A stretch of 64,000 nt of DNA from Aristolochia californica (GCA_029961685.1 JARWKL010000005.1:42941357-43005356), one strand, 5' to 3'; counted from the first letter of the stretch, positions 11,010 through 23,661 are shown. Numbers and translations: made by a program. Notes: generated by a model from the sequence alone, not told the origin.

Positions 11010-11870
11010 TTTTATGATTATAGTTTATTATAAATTAAAACAATAATTACGTGTGACATGAATAAATGATATAAAATTAAAAAATAACATAAGGGAATAT
11101 AATAAATAAACCTAATGGTTTAATTAATTATAACAATTGGATAGTTAAACCAATTAATGATTATAGTTTATTATAAATTAAAACAATAATTACGTGTGAT
11201 ATGAATAAATTATATAAAATTAAAAAAAATTAAAAAATAACATAAGGGAATATAATAAATAAACCTAATGGTTTAATTAATTATAGCAATTGGATAATTA
11301 ACCAATTAACGATTACAATTCATTATAAATTAATATACTAATTACGTGACTAGAATATATTATATAAAATTAATAAAAATTAAAAAATAACATAAGGGAA
11401 TATAATAAATAAACATAATGGTTTAATTAATTATAGAAATTGGATAATTAACTAATTAATGATTACAATTCATTATAAATTAACATACTAATTACGTGTG
11501 ACTAGAATAAATTATATAAAATTAATAAAAATTAAAAAATAACATAAGGGAATATAATAAATAAACATAATGGTTTAATTAATTATATAAATTGGATAAT
11601 TAACTAATTAATGATTACAATTCATTATAAATTAACATACTAATTACGTGTGACTAGAATAAATTATATAAAATTAATAAAAATTTAAAAATAACATAAG
11701 GGAATATAATAAATAAACATAATTGTTTAATTAATTATAGAAATTGCATAATTAAACCAATTAATGATTACCGTTTATTATAAATTATTAAACTAATTAC
11801 GTGTGAGTAGAATAAATTATTTAAATTACATAAAACAGTTAAAAATAACATAAATGAATATAATTAATAA
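11010..11870. repeat. AT-rich tandem array, about 152-bp unit, 5-6 copies
   Basis: The marker CATAAGGGAATATAATAAAT recurs at 11088, 11241, 11391, 11543 and 11695, and in diverged form near 11849, giving a period of 150-153 bp. The copies are very alike, including GGTTTAATTAATTATAG and ATTACGTGTGA. The array lies between the left terminal repeat and the transposase gene. A single diverged copy of the same motif is in the neighbouring element near 18115. Confidence 0.9.
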
Positions 11871-12091
11871 ATAAATTATTTTGTAATAACATAATATATA
11901 GTATAAAAATACTTAATAAATTAAATTACTTAATAAATAAAATTAAAACAAAAAGGTATAAAATGACAACAACGAATATAATTAGAGTAAATTATTTCTA
12001 ACAACGAGTTTGTGCGTTTAACATCATCAACTTACTAGTTTAGTAGATACGAATGACAACATACATGTTCAAATGCAATAAAATACAACCA

Positions 12092-13441
12092 CTAATAATC
12101 ACTCCACATGCTAGTTGCTATGGCATCTCGAAATTGTGTAGCTCTAGTGGATTCTAATGCACGACGCCTCCGCATTGTTGTTGATAGGTTGCCTTCATCC
12201 CCAAGATCATCGCTATCATCGCTATCTCCATCCAAATTTTCACCTGCTAATCGGACCTCATCACCTCCTCCACCTACCTCATCATCGGAATCATCATCTT
12301 CCAATTCAAACATGTCATTGTAATCCTCTTTACGTATATAATTGTGTAATATGCAACAACCTATTACAATTTTCATCTGGATCTTATAAGAAAACGGAGG
12401 AGCGACTTTCAACATTTGGAATCGAGCTTTTAAAGCACCAAAAGTTTGTTCAATAGTATTTCTCAAAAATGAGTGCCTTCGGTTGAATAACTCTTTATCA
12501 TTTCTAGGAAGGTTGTCTCCAAATTCTTGTAGATGATAACGAGTTCCTCGATATGGAGCCAAAAATCCTGACATTTGCATAACCAACATCGACTAGATAA
12601 TATTTACCTACAATACAAAATATTTTTCACATAAGATAATTGAAGATAAAATAAAAAAAAAACTACTACACAACAATATATTATTTACCTTCAGGTACAC
12701 AGATTCTATTTCGGCGAATCAATGCGTCCTTCAATACATGGGAATCAGTTGTTGATCCCTCCCATCCAACAAGTACATAAGTGAATTGCATATCAAATGT
12801 ACATGCTGCCATCACATTTTGTGAGAGAGCCTTTTCTATTCCAGAACCTTTGTTGTTCTTCAAGTGGGATGTTTGCTTTGATATGAGTTCCATCAATAGC
12901 CCCAATACAATCCTAATTATATCATTTCAATTAATACAAGTAACTCTAAATATTAATCTAAAATTGTTCATTAGATGTCAAGTGATGTTACCTTAAAATA
13001 CGGATTAAACATTGGATTGTTTAAAATCTTCGAGTGAGTCCGTTCTGAAGGCCGTTTGATGTAATCAGGCCGAAGTTTGATAATAGTATTCAACACCTTA
13101 TTGAAATACCTACTTATAATCTAATTTGATCTATCAAACATCTCTGATGTGACACTATATGCTTGTCCTTGACCAACAGTTAGGAGAAAATATGCAAGTT
13201 GTTCTTCCACTGAGATGGTCTTTGTAGGTGATAAAAATCTTTTACTATAAAGTATCTCTGCCATATTTTTAAACACAATTTGATTCATCCTGTAAACTTT
13301 TCGAAATTTAACAGGTGATTTCGCTAATGCCTTTTGCAAATAAATCGGACCACCAATCCCGCGAGGACGTAATGTACGTCTAGACCTATGGTTCATATAG
13401 TATCTTCCCATCATGTATATAAGACATGTCAATAAAATCAT
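12092..13441 (-). pseudogene. Harbinger transposase (DDE_Tnp_4 type), inactivated
   Basis: Reading 13441 to 12092, the N-terminal part includes VEEQLAYFLLTVGQGQAYSV. A TAG stop then interrupts it at about 13123, before IISRYFNKVLNTIIKLRPDY. An intron (about 12915-12992) precedes IGAIDGTHIKANIP, which carries the first catalytic Asp. A one-base deletion near 12830 shifts the frame before LSQNVMAACTFDMQFTYVLVG. A second intron (about 12603-12690) leads into KYYLVDVGYAN, with the second Asp. Another frameshift near 12575 leads into SGFLAPYRGTRYHLQEFG and the catalytic Glu in RNTIEQTFGALKARF. An acidic tail ends at 12092. The three DDE residues are all still recognisable, but one stop and two frameshifts make it a pseudogene. 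It would have cut and pasted the element at TAA/TTA sites. Confidence 0.9.
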
Positions 13442-13792
13442 TCTTGTATTCCTATTTTTGTTTTACATGGAAACCTGCAAATACAATCACCATAACCATA
13501 ATGACGACTACAACAATAATTCCTATTTCTTCCTAATGTCATAAACACAAAAACATACTATTATCTTCAATCATAACCTATTTTCAATCACACCTATATA
13601 AAACCATCTCCAATCATACACCCACAACATTCATCCACACAATAAGAACACGACAATCATGAAAACCCAAATCTTAACCATAATAAAATTCATAATCTAT
13701 CAATGATATGTCTTATAAAGTCATAATTAAAAAAACATAATTAAACTTCAAAACAATCGTCCCAAAATACATAGTGTACTTCAAACTATTGA

Positions 13793-14764
13793 CTACATTT
13801 CACCAGCACAGTATTTAAGCCAATTAAGTCGCTCTTCCATTGGCAGCTTCGTAAACATGTCCTTCTTCATTGGTGTATCTAACAATAGAGGAGCGCGAAA
13901 CTTCATCTCTACCGACAGGTCCGGGATTTCTATGAGGGCTTCATACCAATTCTCTCCGGTGGTTTTATCATTTTTAGATTGTAGAGATTGCAGTAGGGTG
14001 GCAATTCTTGTCATTGTATCAGCGAACATAATACTATCATCGGTGGCCATTTGTGGTCTCTTTCTATGACGACTTGAAGTTGACGGGTTAGTACTTGGAG
14101 ACTGATCAGGTGTCGACTCATTTTCTGTAAAGAATGGCGAAAGAGTATCTCTACCTAAATCGACATCCTCGAGCATGTCCACGCGCTCATTTTCTTCCTG
14201 ATGTTGACATCATTGCACATGTCTTCGTCAGTTTGATTTGTTCTCCCCATGGCTATTGAGTTTCCCACTACCAAAGCCAATTTGTCATAAAGAGGGTAGC
14301 CTTGTTGTCTATACTTTTCAGCTTCTTTATGCTCCTACAAGGATAAAACATCATTTAGATGACTTGGCATAGAGTTCTAGTAATGCGGAAAACATACAAA
14401 ATATTTTACAGTCAATCATAATTTACTGACCTTGATATAGTCTTGCCATACAGAATGACATGCAGTAACTCGATGTGTGGTCGCATCCCAACCGAACCCA
14501 CTAGTGTTGAGACAACTTGTTACTGCTTGGTAAGTTTTTCTTCTATGATCTTGTTCGATTCTTGAGCTGCTCAACAGTTTTTTTATTAGTTGTGTCTTCA
14601 TTGAACCTATTGACACAATCCAAATATACTTCATGCTTCCAAACCCCATTAGGCATCCTGTTCCCCATATTGACTTGCTCAACCAACAGATCGAGCATTT
14701 TGTTGTCATCATCGAAGGTCCATATGTCATATGATCGAGGAGTTTGTTGTCTTCTTCCAGCCAT
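13793..14764 (-). pseudogene. Harbinger ORF1, Myb/SANT-like DNA-binding protein, inactivated
   Basis: The companion gene of plant PIF/Harbinger elements; its product binds the element ends and helps import the transposase. The likely start is MAGRRQQTPRSYD at 14764. The Myb/SANT-like region follows (LLDLLVEQVNMGNRMPNGVW, FNEDTTNKKTVEQLKNR). A frameshift near 14545 then moves the reading to TSGFGWDATTHRVTACHSVW. A probable intron (about 14335-14430) precedes EHKEAEKYRQQGYPLYDKLA. A further frameshift near 14180 precedes the acidic and Ser-rich tail, ending in LPMEERLNWLKYCAGEM at 13793. The order matches the family but the frame is broken at least twice. Confidence 0.85.
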
Positions 14765-14874
14765 TTAGAATCTAAATCTGAGATGGTCGTCATGGAAATT
14801 TTTTTATCAGACAACCATTACTTGTCGTAGTAACTAGGGACACACAGAAACACAACCAACAAATAACAAAATAT

Positions 14875-15995
14875 CATGTGGTGGATATTTATAACTCCAA
14901 AATCTCTTCACCACATGGCAAGAGTATTCCATAGCACTTCAAACATATTCAACAACATTTCAAAATTAATCTAATTAATTTCATTGCAGATGACTAGAAC
15001 AATGCAAAAACAAACTCATCAAGTCCAAATTCATCGAATACCCCTGGTAGAGCCCCATATGACTTCGCAGTCACTACGAACCGTACATCGTCATTGATGG
15101 GGGTTGGGTTTCGTTGGCTAATGGACGCCCATGTAGGCGACTCATCCTTGTTTGAATTGGACCATGTGGTGGATATTTATAACTCCAAAATCTCCTCACC
15201 ATATGGCAAAAACATTCCATAGCACTTTAAACATATTCAACAACATTCTAACACATTTCAAAATTAATCTAACTAATTTTAATTGCAGATGACTAGAACA
15301 ATGCAAAAACAAACTCATCAAGTCCAAATTCACCGAACACCACTGGTAGAGCCTCATATGACTTCGCATTCACTACGAACCGTACATCGTCATTGATGGG
15401 GGTCGGGTTTCATTGGCTAATGGACGCCCGTGTAGGCGACTCAGCCTTGTTTGAATTGGACCATGTGGTGGATATTTATAACTCCAAAATATCCTCACCA
15501 CATGGCAAAAACATTCTATAGCACTTTAAACATATTCAACAACATTCTAACACATTTCAAAATTAATCTAACTAATTTCATTGCAGATGACTAGAACAAT
15601 GCAAAAACAAACTCATCAAGTCCAAATTCATCGAACACCCCTGGTAGAGCCCCATATGACTTCGCAATCACTATGAACCGTACATCGTCATTGATGGGGG
15701 TCGGGTTTCGTTGGCTAATGGACGCCCGTGTAGGCGACTCAGCCTTGTTTGAATTGGACCATGTGGTGGATATTTATAACTCCAAAATCTCCTTACCACA
15801 TGGCATAAACATTCCACAACACTTCAAACATATTCAACAACATTCTAAAATATTTCAAAATTTCTCGAACTAATTTCATTGTAGATTATTAGAACAATGC
15901 AAAAACTAACTCATCAAGTCCAAATTCACCGAACACCCTTGGTAGAGCCCCATATGATTTCTCAGGCACTACGAATCGTACATCATCAGCCTTGT
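14875..15995. repeat. 298-bp tandem array inside the Harbinger element, nearly four copies
   Basis: Copies start with CATGTGGTGGATATTTATAA at 14875, 15163, 15462 and 15760, a period of 288-299 bp; the last copy is shortened. Each copy repeats GCAGATGACTAGAACAATGC and TACATCGTCATTGATGGGG. The array lies directly upstream of ORF1 in the transcriptional sense, so it may carry the element promoter. That role is inference. Confidence 0.9.
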
Positions 15996-16009
15996 TTGAA
16001 CTCGACCAA

Positions 16010-16580
16010 ACCCCCTAAATCCTATACCCTAACCGAGAAACTTACAAATTAAAATAAACCTTAAACCCTAAACCCTATTCCTTAAAACCCCTAGACCCAA
16101 ACCCTAAACGCTAGTCCTTAAAACCCCTAAAAGTCCCAAACCCTAAACCCTAAACCCTAGACCCTAAAAGCCCCAAACCATAAACCCTAGACCTTAAAAC
16201 CCCTAAAAGCCCCAAACACTAAACCCTAAGAACTTAAAACACTATCACCCAAAAAATCGAGAACCCTATGTTTTTTTTAAAAAAAAACATAAACCCTAAT
16301 TCCAGACCTAAAGACTAAACCCTAGACCTTAAAACCCTAAAAGTCCCAAACCCCAAATCTAATCCCGAAATTAAACCCTAAGAACTTAAAACACTATCAC
16401 CCAAAAAACCGAGAACCCTATGTTTTTTTTTAAAAAAAACATAAACCCTAATTCCGCACCTAAAGACTAAACCCTAGACCTTAAAACCCTAAAAGTCCCA
16501 AACCCCCAACTCTAATCCCGAAATTAAACCCTATCAACACGAATTTGAACCCTAAATCCCATAAACCCTAACCCTACATC
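16010..16580. repeat. Degenerate plant-telomere-like tract (CCCTAAA)
   Basis: Dozens of AAACCCTAAACCC and CCCTAGACC variants match the Arabidopsis-type telomere repeat (C-strand reading) with interruptions. Within it a unit of about 160 bp, including ACACTATCACCCAAAAAA and a small AT palindrome (TTTTTTTTAAAAAAAA), is present twice (about 16225 and 16385). It sits inside the transposon, not at a chromosome end. Confidence 0.85.
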
Positions 16581-17089
16581 CCAAATTTTGGCCACAATCA
16601 AGATAAATTACGCACAAAAATTCAAATTAACTCAAACACAACACTAAATTAGTTGGAAAAAAAATTAGGGTTTCAGATTACCTTCTGAAATTTGGGGCAA
16701 ATCACCGCCGAACGGGGAAATGTAAGCCCAATGGAAGAAATCGACGCCTAACTGTCGAAAATCGAAGAAGATTGAAGGAAATCGAAGGATATCGAAATCA
16801 GAATAGGTTCAATCAAAGGAAATCGGGGGAGGAGGAAAGAGAATAGTGAGAACGAGAAGGAAGAGGGAGGCCGAGAGTGAAAAGAGATGGAGGCCTAGAG
16901 GGAAAAGAGAGAGGGAGAAGGAAGAGAAAGGCCGAGAGAGAAAGAGAGGAGAGAGGGAGATGGGGCAAAAACGAGAGCTAACAAGAGAAAGTAGAGGGAG
17001 TAGAGAACGAATACGACATCCGAGCAAGAGGAGAGGAGAAGAGGAAATGAGAGGGATTTTTAGTTTCGGGGGGGGGGGGGGGGGGGGGG

Positions 17090-17502
17090 AAGAAGCGACG
17101 CCATCGCTCGTGGTAAGTGGATGATTTGGAAAAAAGGGCGGAATCAATTTTCCGTCGTTTTTGCCTGAGGAGATGAAACGGTGTTATCTCGCTTCAATTC
17201 AAATCATTTTGCACTAACGCCATAAGTGGGATGAACTAGGTAATGCGGGGGGAATTCATTCCACTTCATTATGGACTAACCCCCCCTAAGGGGGGGGGGG
17301 GGAAGAAGCGACGCCATCGCTCGTGGTAAGTGGATGATTTGGAAAAAAGGGCGGAATCAATTTTCCGTCGTTTTTGCCTGAGGAGATGAAACGGTGTTAT
17401 CTCGCTTCAATTCAAATCATTTTGCACTAACGCCATAAGTGGGATGAACTAGGTAATGCGGGGGGAATTCATTCCACTTCATTATGGACTAACCCCCCCT
17501 AA
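17090..17502. repeat. Exact 200-bp duplication of the Harbinger right end
   Basis: Positions 17090-17289 and 17303-17502 are identical base for base as far as I can compare. Each is preceded by a poly-G run (22 G at 17068-17089, 13 G at 17290-17302) and each ends with the inverted terminal repeat plus TAA. The exactness and the flanking homopolymers suggest recent slippage or an assembly artefact. Confidence 0.9.
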
Positions 17503-18979
17503 GGGGGGGGGGGGGGGGGTTAATCCCCCAAATAGATTTTTGAAGTTCAAGTTAATTTCCAACATGAAGATCATGATCATGTCAGTCATCATGAAGTTCA
17601 TCTTCGCACTTGGTGTTAATCTTGAAGACTTCATGTGCACTGGAAAACAGTTTCTAGTGTTAGTGCCCCAACATGAGAAAAACATAAAAAACAAGAGAAT
17701 CCCTAAACTTTTGCAGTACACTTAATTACAACATAATCCTTAAACCCCAAATTAGGTAAAACAACCATTATTACTACACGAATAAGTTATTTAATGTATA
17801 ATTAAATATATTAATATATTTATTAATTGAATTAGATATTTTATTGTGCATTAATATGGTAATTACATGAGCCAATGAAATACGTACATGATTAATTACA
17901 AATAATAAATAAATAACGTTATAAATAACAAAAATGAAAGTAATACGTTGAGTTATTAATTTATTAATAACATATGATATACTTTAACCTAAAATTAAAT
18001 AATTTAAGAGAAAAAGTTGATCTAATCATAACTTTAACACACTATATATTTGTACATAATATATTTTATGTATTATTAATTAATAATATATTATCACAAA
18101 ATTTAAAACCATTGGTTTAATTAACTATAGGAATCGGATAATCATGCCAAAATAATTTATCAAATATTTATTTTAACAATATTTTAATTATGGCTATTAA
18201 ATCACTATTTTAATATAGTAATTATAAAATAAATATATAAAATAAATAAAAATAATTATTTTATAAATAAAATTTATGAATTAATGATTTTTATGACAAT
18301 AGTTTAATTTTTCCTAACTTAGGAAAAATTAAACCATTGTCGTCTTCCTCAACGGCGAGCCAGTGGGCAACGCTGACAGAGGCGGCGCTCCGACGGTACG
18401 CCGAAAGGGAGAAGAGAGGGAGGCTGAGAAGCTCTGCAATAGATGCTCAACCTCCCGTGCTCTGCGATGGAGGTTGAGAGGGAGAGGAGAGGGAGGATGA
18501 CTATTAAACCGAAGCCGATGGCTGAAATCAAAGCCGAATGGGGGAAATCGATGTCGAATTGAAGTAGAAATTAAAAAATCGAAGCCCAAATGTCAAAATC
18601 GAGCGGGAGGTTCAGAGGGAGAGCGAACCCGAGATGGAGAGAAGGACGCCAAAAGGGCGTTCGCAGCGAGATGGACGCCGTAGAGAGGGAGATCGGAGAA
18701 GGACGGTGGAGACAAGAGAGGGAGCAGAGAACGAGAGACGGTTGCGAGAATGAAATGGCAGAGAGGGTGTGCGGTAGAGAGAGCCCTACGATAGTGTTAT
18801 GTACATGATTCTCAAAATTGGGCGGAAAACACTTTTCGCCGTTTACTCTTGGGACATGAACTCCTGAGTCATGGATGATCATGTACATGACATGAAGTTT
18901 GCGCTCCCTAACGACTTCAGGACATGAACTGAGTAATGCGTATGAAGATCATGTCCTGAGTCATGTTGACTAACCCCCC
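17503..18979. mobile_element. Non-autonomous Harbinger relative abutting the first element
   Basis: It starts with 17 G followed by TTAATCCCCC and ends with GTTGACTAACCCCCC, that is, GGGGGGTTAGTCAAC when inverted, the same terminal family as the 6.5-kb element. Inside are diverged matches to that element: CTGGAAAACAGTTTCTAGTG near the left end, the GGTTTAATTAACTATAGGAA motif of the AT array, a purine-rich GAGAGGGAG tract and the subterminal right region. No transposase remains. The left flank is TAA; the right flank reads TTAA, so the target duplication is not clean. The GC-rich ORFs at 18329-18888 look accidental. Confidence 0.7.
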
Positions 18980-21766
18980 TTAAGTTAAGATAAAAGGTAA
19001 GAGCATGTCTTTTAGCTTTCTCATAGGGATCTGTCAATACAAACCTTTCTTTTCCTATTTAAATCTTTTACTTATTAACACATTTGACTACAACTACCTC
19101 AAGCTCGCTACCAATTGTCCTCTGAATTTTTTTTTTTCTGGGCGTCTCAAATACCTTCTAAGCTCCTGCAGTTTGTTTGTTTAGGACTATAGGGATGGCA
19201 ATTAGGCTTGGTTCAAGTCAGGTTTTTCAAAACCCAATCTTATTATTGACTGCCAAGACAGCGGGCGAGTCCCTAATCTAATCTTGCCTCTACATTGGAT
19301 TCACAGGGAAGGGGGTTGTTGCCTCTCTTCTTCCATGTTTCTCCGAATATTACCATGTTATCATATGATGCTAATCTCTCAATATCAGCTACCAATGAAT
19401 GAGACTTCGATCTTTCATTCTTGAACCAAGATGGTTTTGTTCTCTAAGAGTAGTTATTCTCAGAAGAATTACTACTTGTGAAATTGGTCATCTTGTGACC
19501 TTGTCCAATTAATTTAACCCTCAGTTAACAGTAAAAAATGAGGTTAAGGTAACTATTAACTTTGTCACGCGCAAAAACGATTAGGTAGTTATGCAATAAT
19601 TGAGCCCAAGGACACATGAAAGGAGGAGGGAGACCCTATTGCCTTTTCTATTGACTACCAACCCAACAAGTAGGAGGCCCTCCCCCTCTGTCTGGAGAAA
19701 GGAGGGGGAAGCGGGTGGGGGGAAGGTGGAGGTTCCCTCCCATTTCCATCGTTTTTGTCCATTGCAAATGACTCTCTCTCTCTCTCCCTCCCTCTCCCCT
19801 TGTGACCCCCGCATGCAATGGACAGAGGATGTAGGTGGGAAGGGAACCTCCACAGTTCCCTTGCCTCGCTTCTACTAGCAGAGAAGGAGGAGTGCTTCTT
19901 CATACTGGCAATGCTCCTACCAACATAATGAGAGGAGGTTTTCCCTACCTTCCTTTGGTGTGGGTCTCACTACCTTCCTCTTTCAATTCTGATTTATAAA
20001 GAAAAGGGATTAAAGGTCAAATTTGGCTAAGTATGATTCTGTCATGTTCCACTCAAAGATGGTGATTGGAGAGGCTTATGCTATGATATTATATTAAGCA
20101 AAATTGAAATAGAGCCTGTCGAGTCACCTGTCAAAATCTATCAAGTTTAATCACATTTAGTTGGTTATGACCTGTGAATCATTATTTCTCCTAGATATTT
20201 AACTAATCTGGTTAGTGGGTACTTCATTCCACAGATAAAAGATAGCAGAATAGTGAGTCCAATGCGTTTGGATTTTACATAAAATTGACAGTTTTCCTCC
20301 TGTTTGGAAATTTTCTTGATTGAATGCTGATTTGTTTTTCCTCTCATGTAATTTTTCTTCCATAAAAGGTATAAAATAGAAACTAAAAACTCTTGTAAAG
20401 CAGTTTCACGGTCTCTCTGTTATCCTCTCTTTTCTTACTAACATCCAAAAACACATTTAACTTGATGAAAAGACCTCATGCAGGCAATGTATTGGACTGT
20501 TTTTCATGTTGTCATCGGTCAATGCACACCCCAAAGATCAGAAACAAAAAATGAACCAGAGAGATTCATGAATATCTCAAGCACCCAACTAGTGGAGATG
20601 GTGACTTCTGTCGACTTGAAAGGATAACAGGTCTTCAGTCTTCACAGAGTGAAGTAGAAGGTAAGACGAGGGGACCCCAAAAGGATATTAAATATCTGCT
20701 CTATTAATTGTATTTGCCCAACAACCAACATGCTGCCATCACATCATTTCCAGTTTGCATTTGCCCAGAACAAGGCTCTTGGTTGTACTTCATAGAGAAG
20801 CATTCTGGTTGGATCCAACTAGTCCTTTTTGTATTTGATTTGCTTTCAGCTTTCTCTTGGCATGGTCAGAGGTATAGGCCAAAAATGGATTAAGAAAGAA
20901 AACGTTAATGGGGACCCTAACTCCCCTTTGTTTCTTCTTCTTTTCTTCCCATTTGAAAGCTAAGAGAACCAGGTGTTCCAGGGAAGCATGTACCTTCTTG
21001 TCCTCTACCGACCATGGCAGTCCCGTCAGCTCCACATGCTGGAGGAACCAGTGTCGCCACTTCGCAATCTTTCTATTGTTTAATGGTTGCATCCCTCTTA
21101 ACCCTGTAGCATCATAAGAGATCGAGAAAGGGCGATTCATTCACATCAGACCTGAATAAACGAATGACTTTAAGACATAAAAGGTCAACCAACTTCCTGT
21201 TCCATATATATGAACGCATTTAATATTTCTTTCTCCAGGCTTTTCGAGGGGACTCCCTATTCGAGTTAAGGTTGAGTGTTTAAAGAAAAAGGCTAAAACG
21301 AATGTCGTATCTCAGGCATGCGTCCTATCGAAAAGCCATGAGGGGAAGGTTCTCATTTAGTGGAGCTCTGCAACTTGAGTTTTGTGGTCACGTCAATGAA
21401 GACAGTGCCAGAGCTCCTCCAGTGAAAGCGTATGAGAATTCTTGCCTTCCTACCGACAGAGATTAGCTTTAAAACTTGTAATCTTCACGTGGAAGGAGAG
21501 TCGTCGGCATCCCATGGACATCTTACGGAGTTACTGCCGCCACATGTGAGCCAAAGAACTTGGCTCATACTAGGACAAGATGGGTAGCGACCTCGGGGCC
21601 TAATTGGATTTTGCTTTCATCTGCGACAAGTTAGATGAAAGGTGTTACACAGGTTCCATGAGTTAGACACATTTTGAGGTAGTTTTCCCTTAGATGTATC
21701 GATAGTAGATTCAGTTATAATTTCTCCTCTTTTTATGAAAACACGTTTCGAAAAGTTGGTAGGTCA
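18980..21766. other. Intergenic DNA with no recognised gene
   Basis: Only short ORFs without family features. An inverted repeat at 19727-19852 is listed separately. I looked for coding similarity in the frames at 20708-21140 and found none that I could name. Confidence 0.5.
19727..19852. repeat. Imperfect inverted repeat (fold-back), about 42-bp arms
   Basis: TGGAGGTTCCCTCCC at 19727 pairs with GGGAAGGGAACCTCCA ending at 19852, and TTGTCCATTGCAAATG pairs with GCATGCAATGGAC. The loop is a roughly 40-bp CT-rich microsatellite. Weaker complementarity continues outwards for perhaps 20-30 bp on each side. It could be a MITE core, a foldback or a hairpin RNA precursor. Confidence 0.7.
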
Positions 21767-23612
21767 TGGTAAAAGAAAAGAGGATCTGGTTTCGCAAAGA
21801 AGTCTATATCTCCATCGATTGCATTTTGGATAGACTAGATAATTATTTTTAAAATTCTTAGAATCTAACTGTCATGGCTGGAGGTATGTATCTTGGGGTT
21901 AGAGCAGTAAAATCTCAAGTCTAGTTTTTATGATAGAAGTGAATCACTATATGCTTTTAAGGTCTATCAAGTAGAAGTAGATAAACAATTGAGCAAATAT
22001 ATTAAGATCGTGAAGTCAAATAGAGGTGGTGAATATTATGGCACGTACACTGAAAAAGAAAAAGGACAATTGCCATGTCTATTTGCAAAGTTTCTTGATG
22101 AATAAGGTATTATGACACAATACACAATGTGGGGCTCACCATCTCAAAATAGAATGGGTAAAAGGAGAAATTGAACATTAATGTACATGGTGAGGAGTAT
22201 AATTAGTAACTCCGATCTTCCATTGTCTTTGTGGAGTGAAGCTCTAAAAACTGCAACATATGTACTAAATAAGGTTCCAACCAAGGCAATTCACAAAACG
22301 CTATTTGAGTTATGAAAAAGTTGGAAACCTAGTTTAAAACATATACATGTTTGGGGTTGCCCAACTGAAGTTAGAATTTAAAATCTACATGAGACAAAAT
22401 TAGACCCAATAAAAATCAGTGGATATTTCATTGGTTATGCAGAAAAATCTAATGGATATAAATTTTATTGTCCACCTAGTGCGACCAGAATTGTGGAATC
22501 TAAGAATGCAAGGTTCCTTGAGAATGATGAGATTAATGGGAGTAGCCAACCTCAAAACTTAGTTTTTGAGGAGAATAATAGTTATAACATGCTCCTATAT
22601 CTTCACATAGATTGGTTGTATTTCATGATAATCATCAAGATTCGATTACTCACGAACAACCAATTGAACCACATCATCATGGAGATATTCTTATAGATCC
22701 AATTACTTAGCATTCTCAACCTGAAAATGTTGAAGTAACATTAAAAAAAATCTTCAAGAGTTAGAAAACCTGCAATTTCTTTAGATTATTTTGTGTACTT
22801 TCAAAAATTTGATATGAAAATTGGTGTTGAAGATGAGTCTATTATGTTTTCACAAGTTGTGCGTGGAAATATATCTACATTATGGTATGATGTCATGAAG
22901 AAAGAGTTGGATTCAATGACTAATAACCAAGTTTGATATCTTGTTGAATTACCTTGACTCGAGAATGTCAATATTAGGCTGTCTTTTTATTAATTGGAGG
23001 TGTCATTTCTTGGAGAAGTGCAAAATAATCTTTGATTGCTACTTCTACCACAAAAGCAGAGTTTGTAACATATTTTGAAGTGACATCGTATGCTATATGG
23101 TTGAGGAGTTTTTTTTCTAGGTTTGAAATTGTTGATACAATTTCCAAGCCATTAAGGATTTATTGCGATAATCACACTACAGTGTTTTTGGCCAAGAACA
23201 CTAAGAGCGGAAGTCATAGTAAATACATTGACATTAAATATTTAGTTATTTGAGAATATGTCAAATCAAATAAAGTGGATGTAGAGCACATCAACACTGG
23301 ATTGATGATTATTGAGCAGTTGACAAAAAGTCTACCACCTATTGCTTATAAGGGATACGTTAAACATACGATACTCAATTTTATTATATAGTTTTTATGT
23401 GATTGAGATACCCTGTATCGCATTTTATCAATTGAAAAACTCTATTAATTTTATATTTGTATTTTCTTATTTAGTTGTATACATGAAGTTTAGAGAAAAT
23501 TCTCTGTCAGGTTATCATTCAAAGAAAAAAATTTCATTGTGATACGTGAAAGATAATACTTGCTCTAAAGGATTTACTGCACGATTCATACAATTTAAAT
23601 TATTTTGTTTGG

Positions 23613-23661
<49 letters not shown>

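Larger units (their letters stand above)
10828..17286 (-). mobile_element. PIF/Harbinger DNA transposon, full length but decayed
   Basis: The ends are 28-bp terminal inverted repeats with a single mismatch, beginning GGGGGGGTTAGTCCA. They are flanked by identical TAA target duplications (10825-10827 and 17287-17289), which is the hallmark of this superfamily. The 6.46-kb body carries both expected genes on the minus strand: a Myb/SANT-like DNA-binding protein (13793-14764) and a DDE transposase (12092-13441). Both are broken, so the element cannot now move by itself. It also holds a 152-bp AT-rich array, a 298-bp array and a telomere-like tract. The CT-rich minus-strand proline frame near 16.8-17.1 kb is not convincing as a gene. 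Confidence 0.9.

Noticed and set aside
16809..17147. Pro/Ser/Leu-rich minus-strand frame and its plus-strand Arg/Glu-rich partner
   Set aside because: Product of a purine-rich low-complexity tract inside the transposon.
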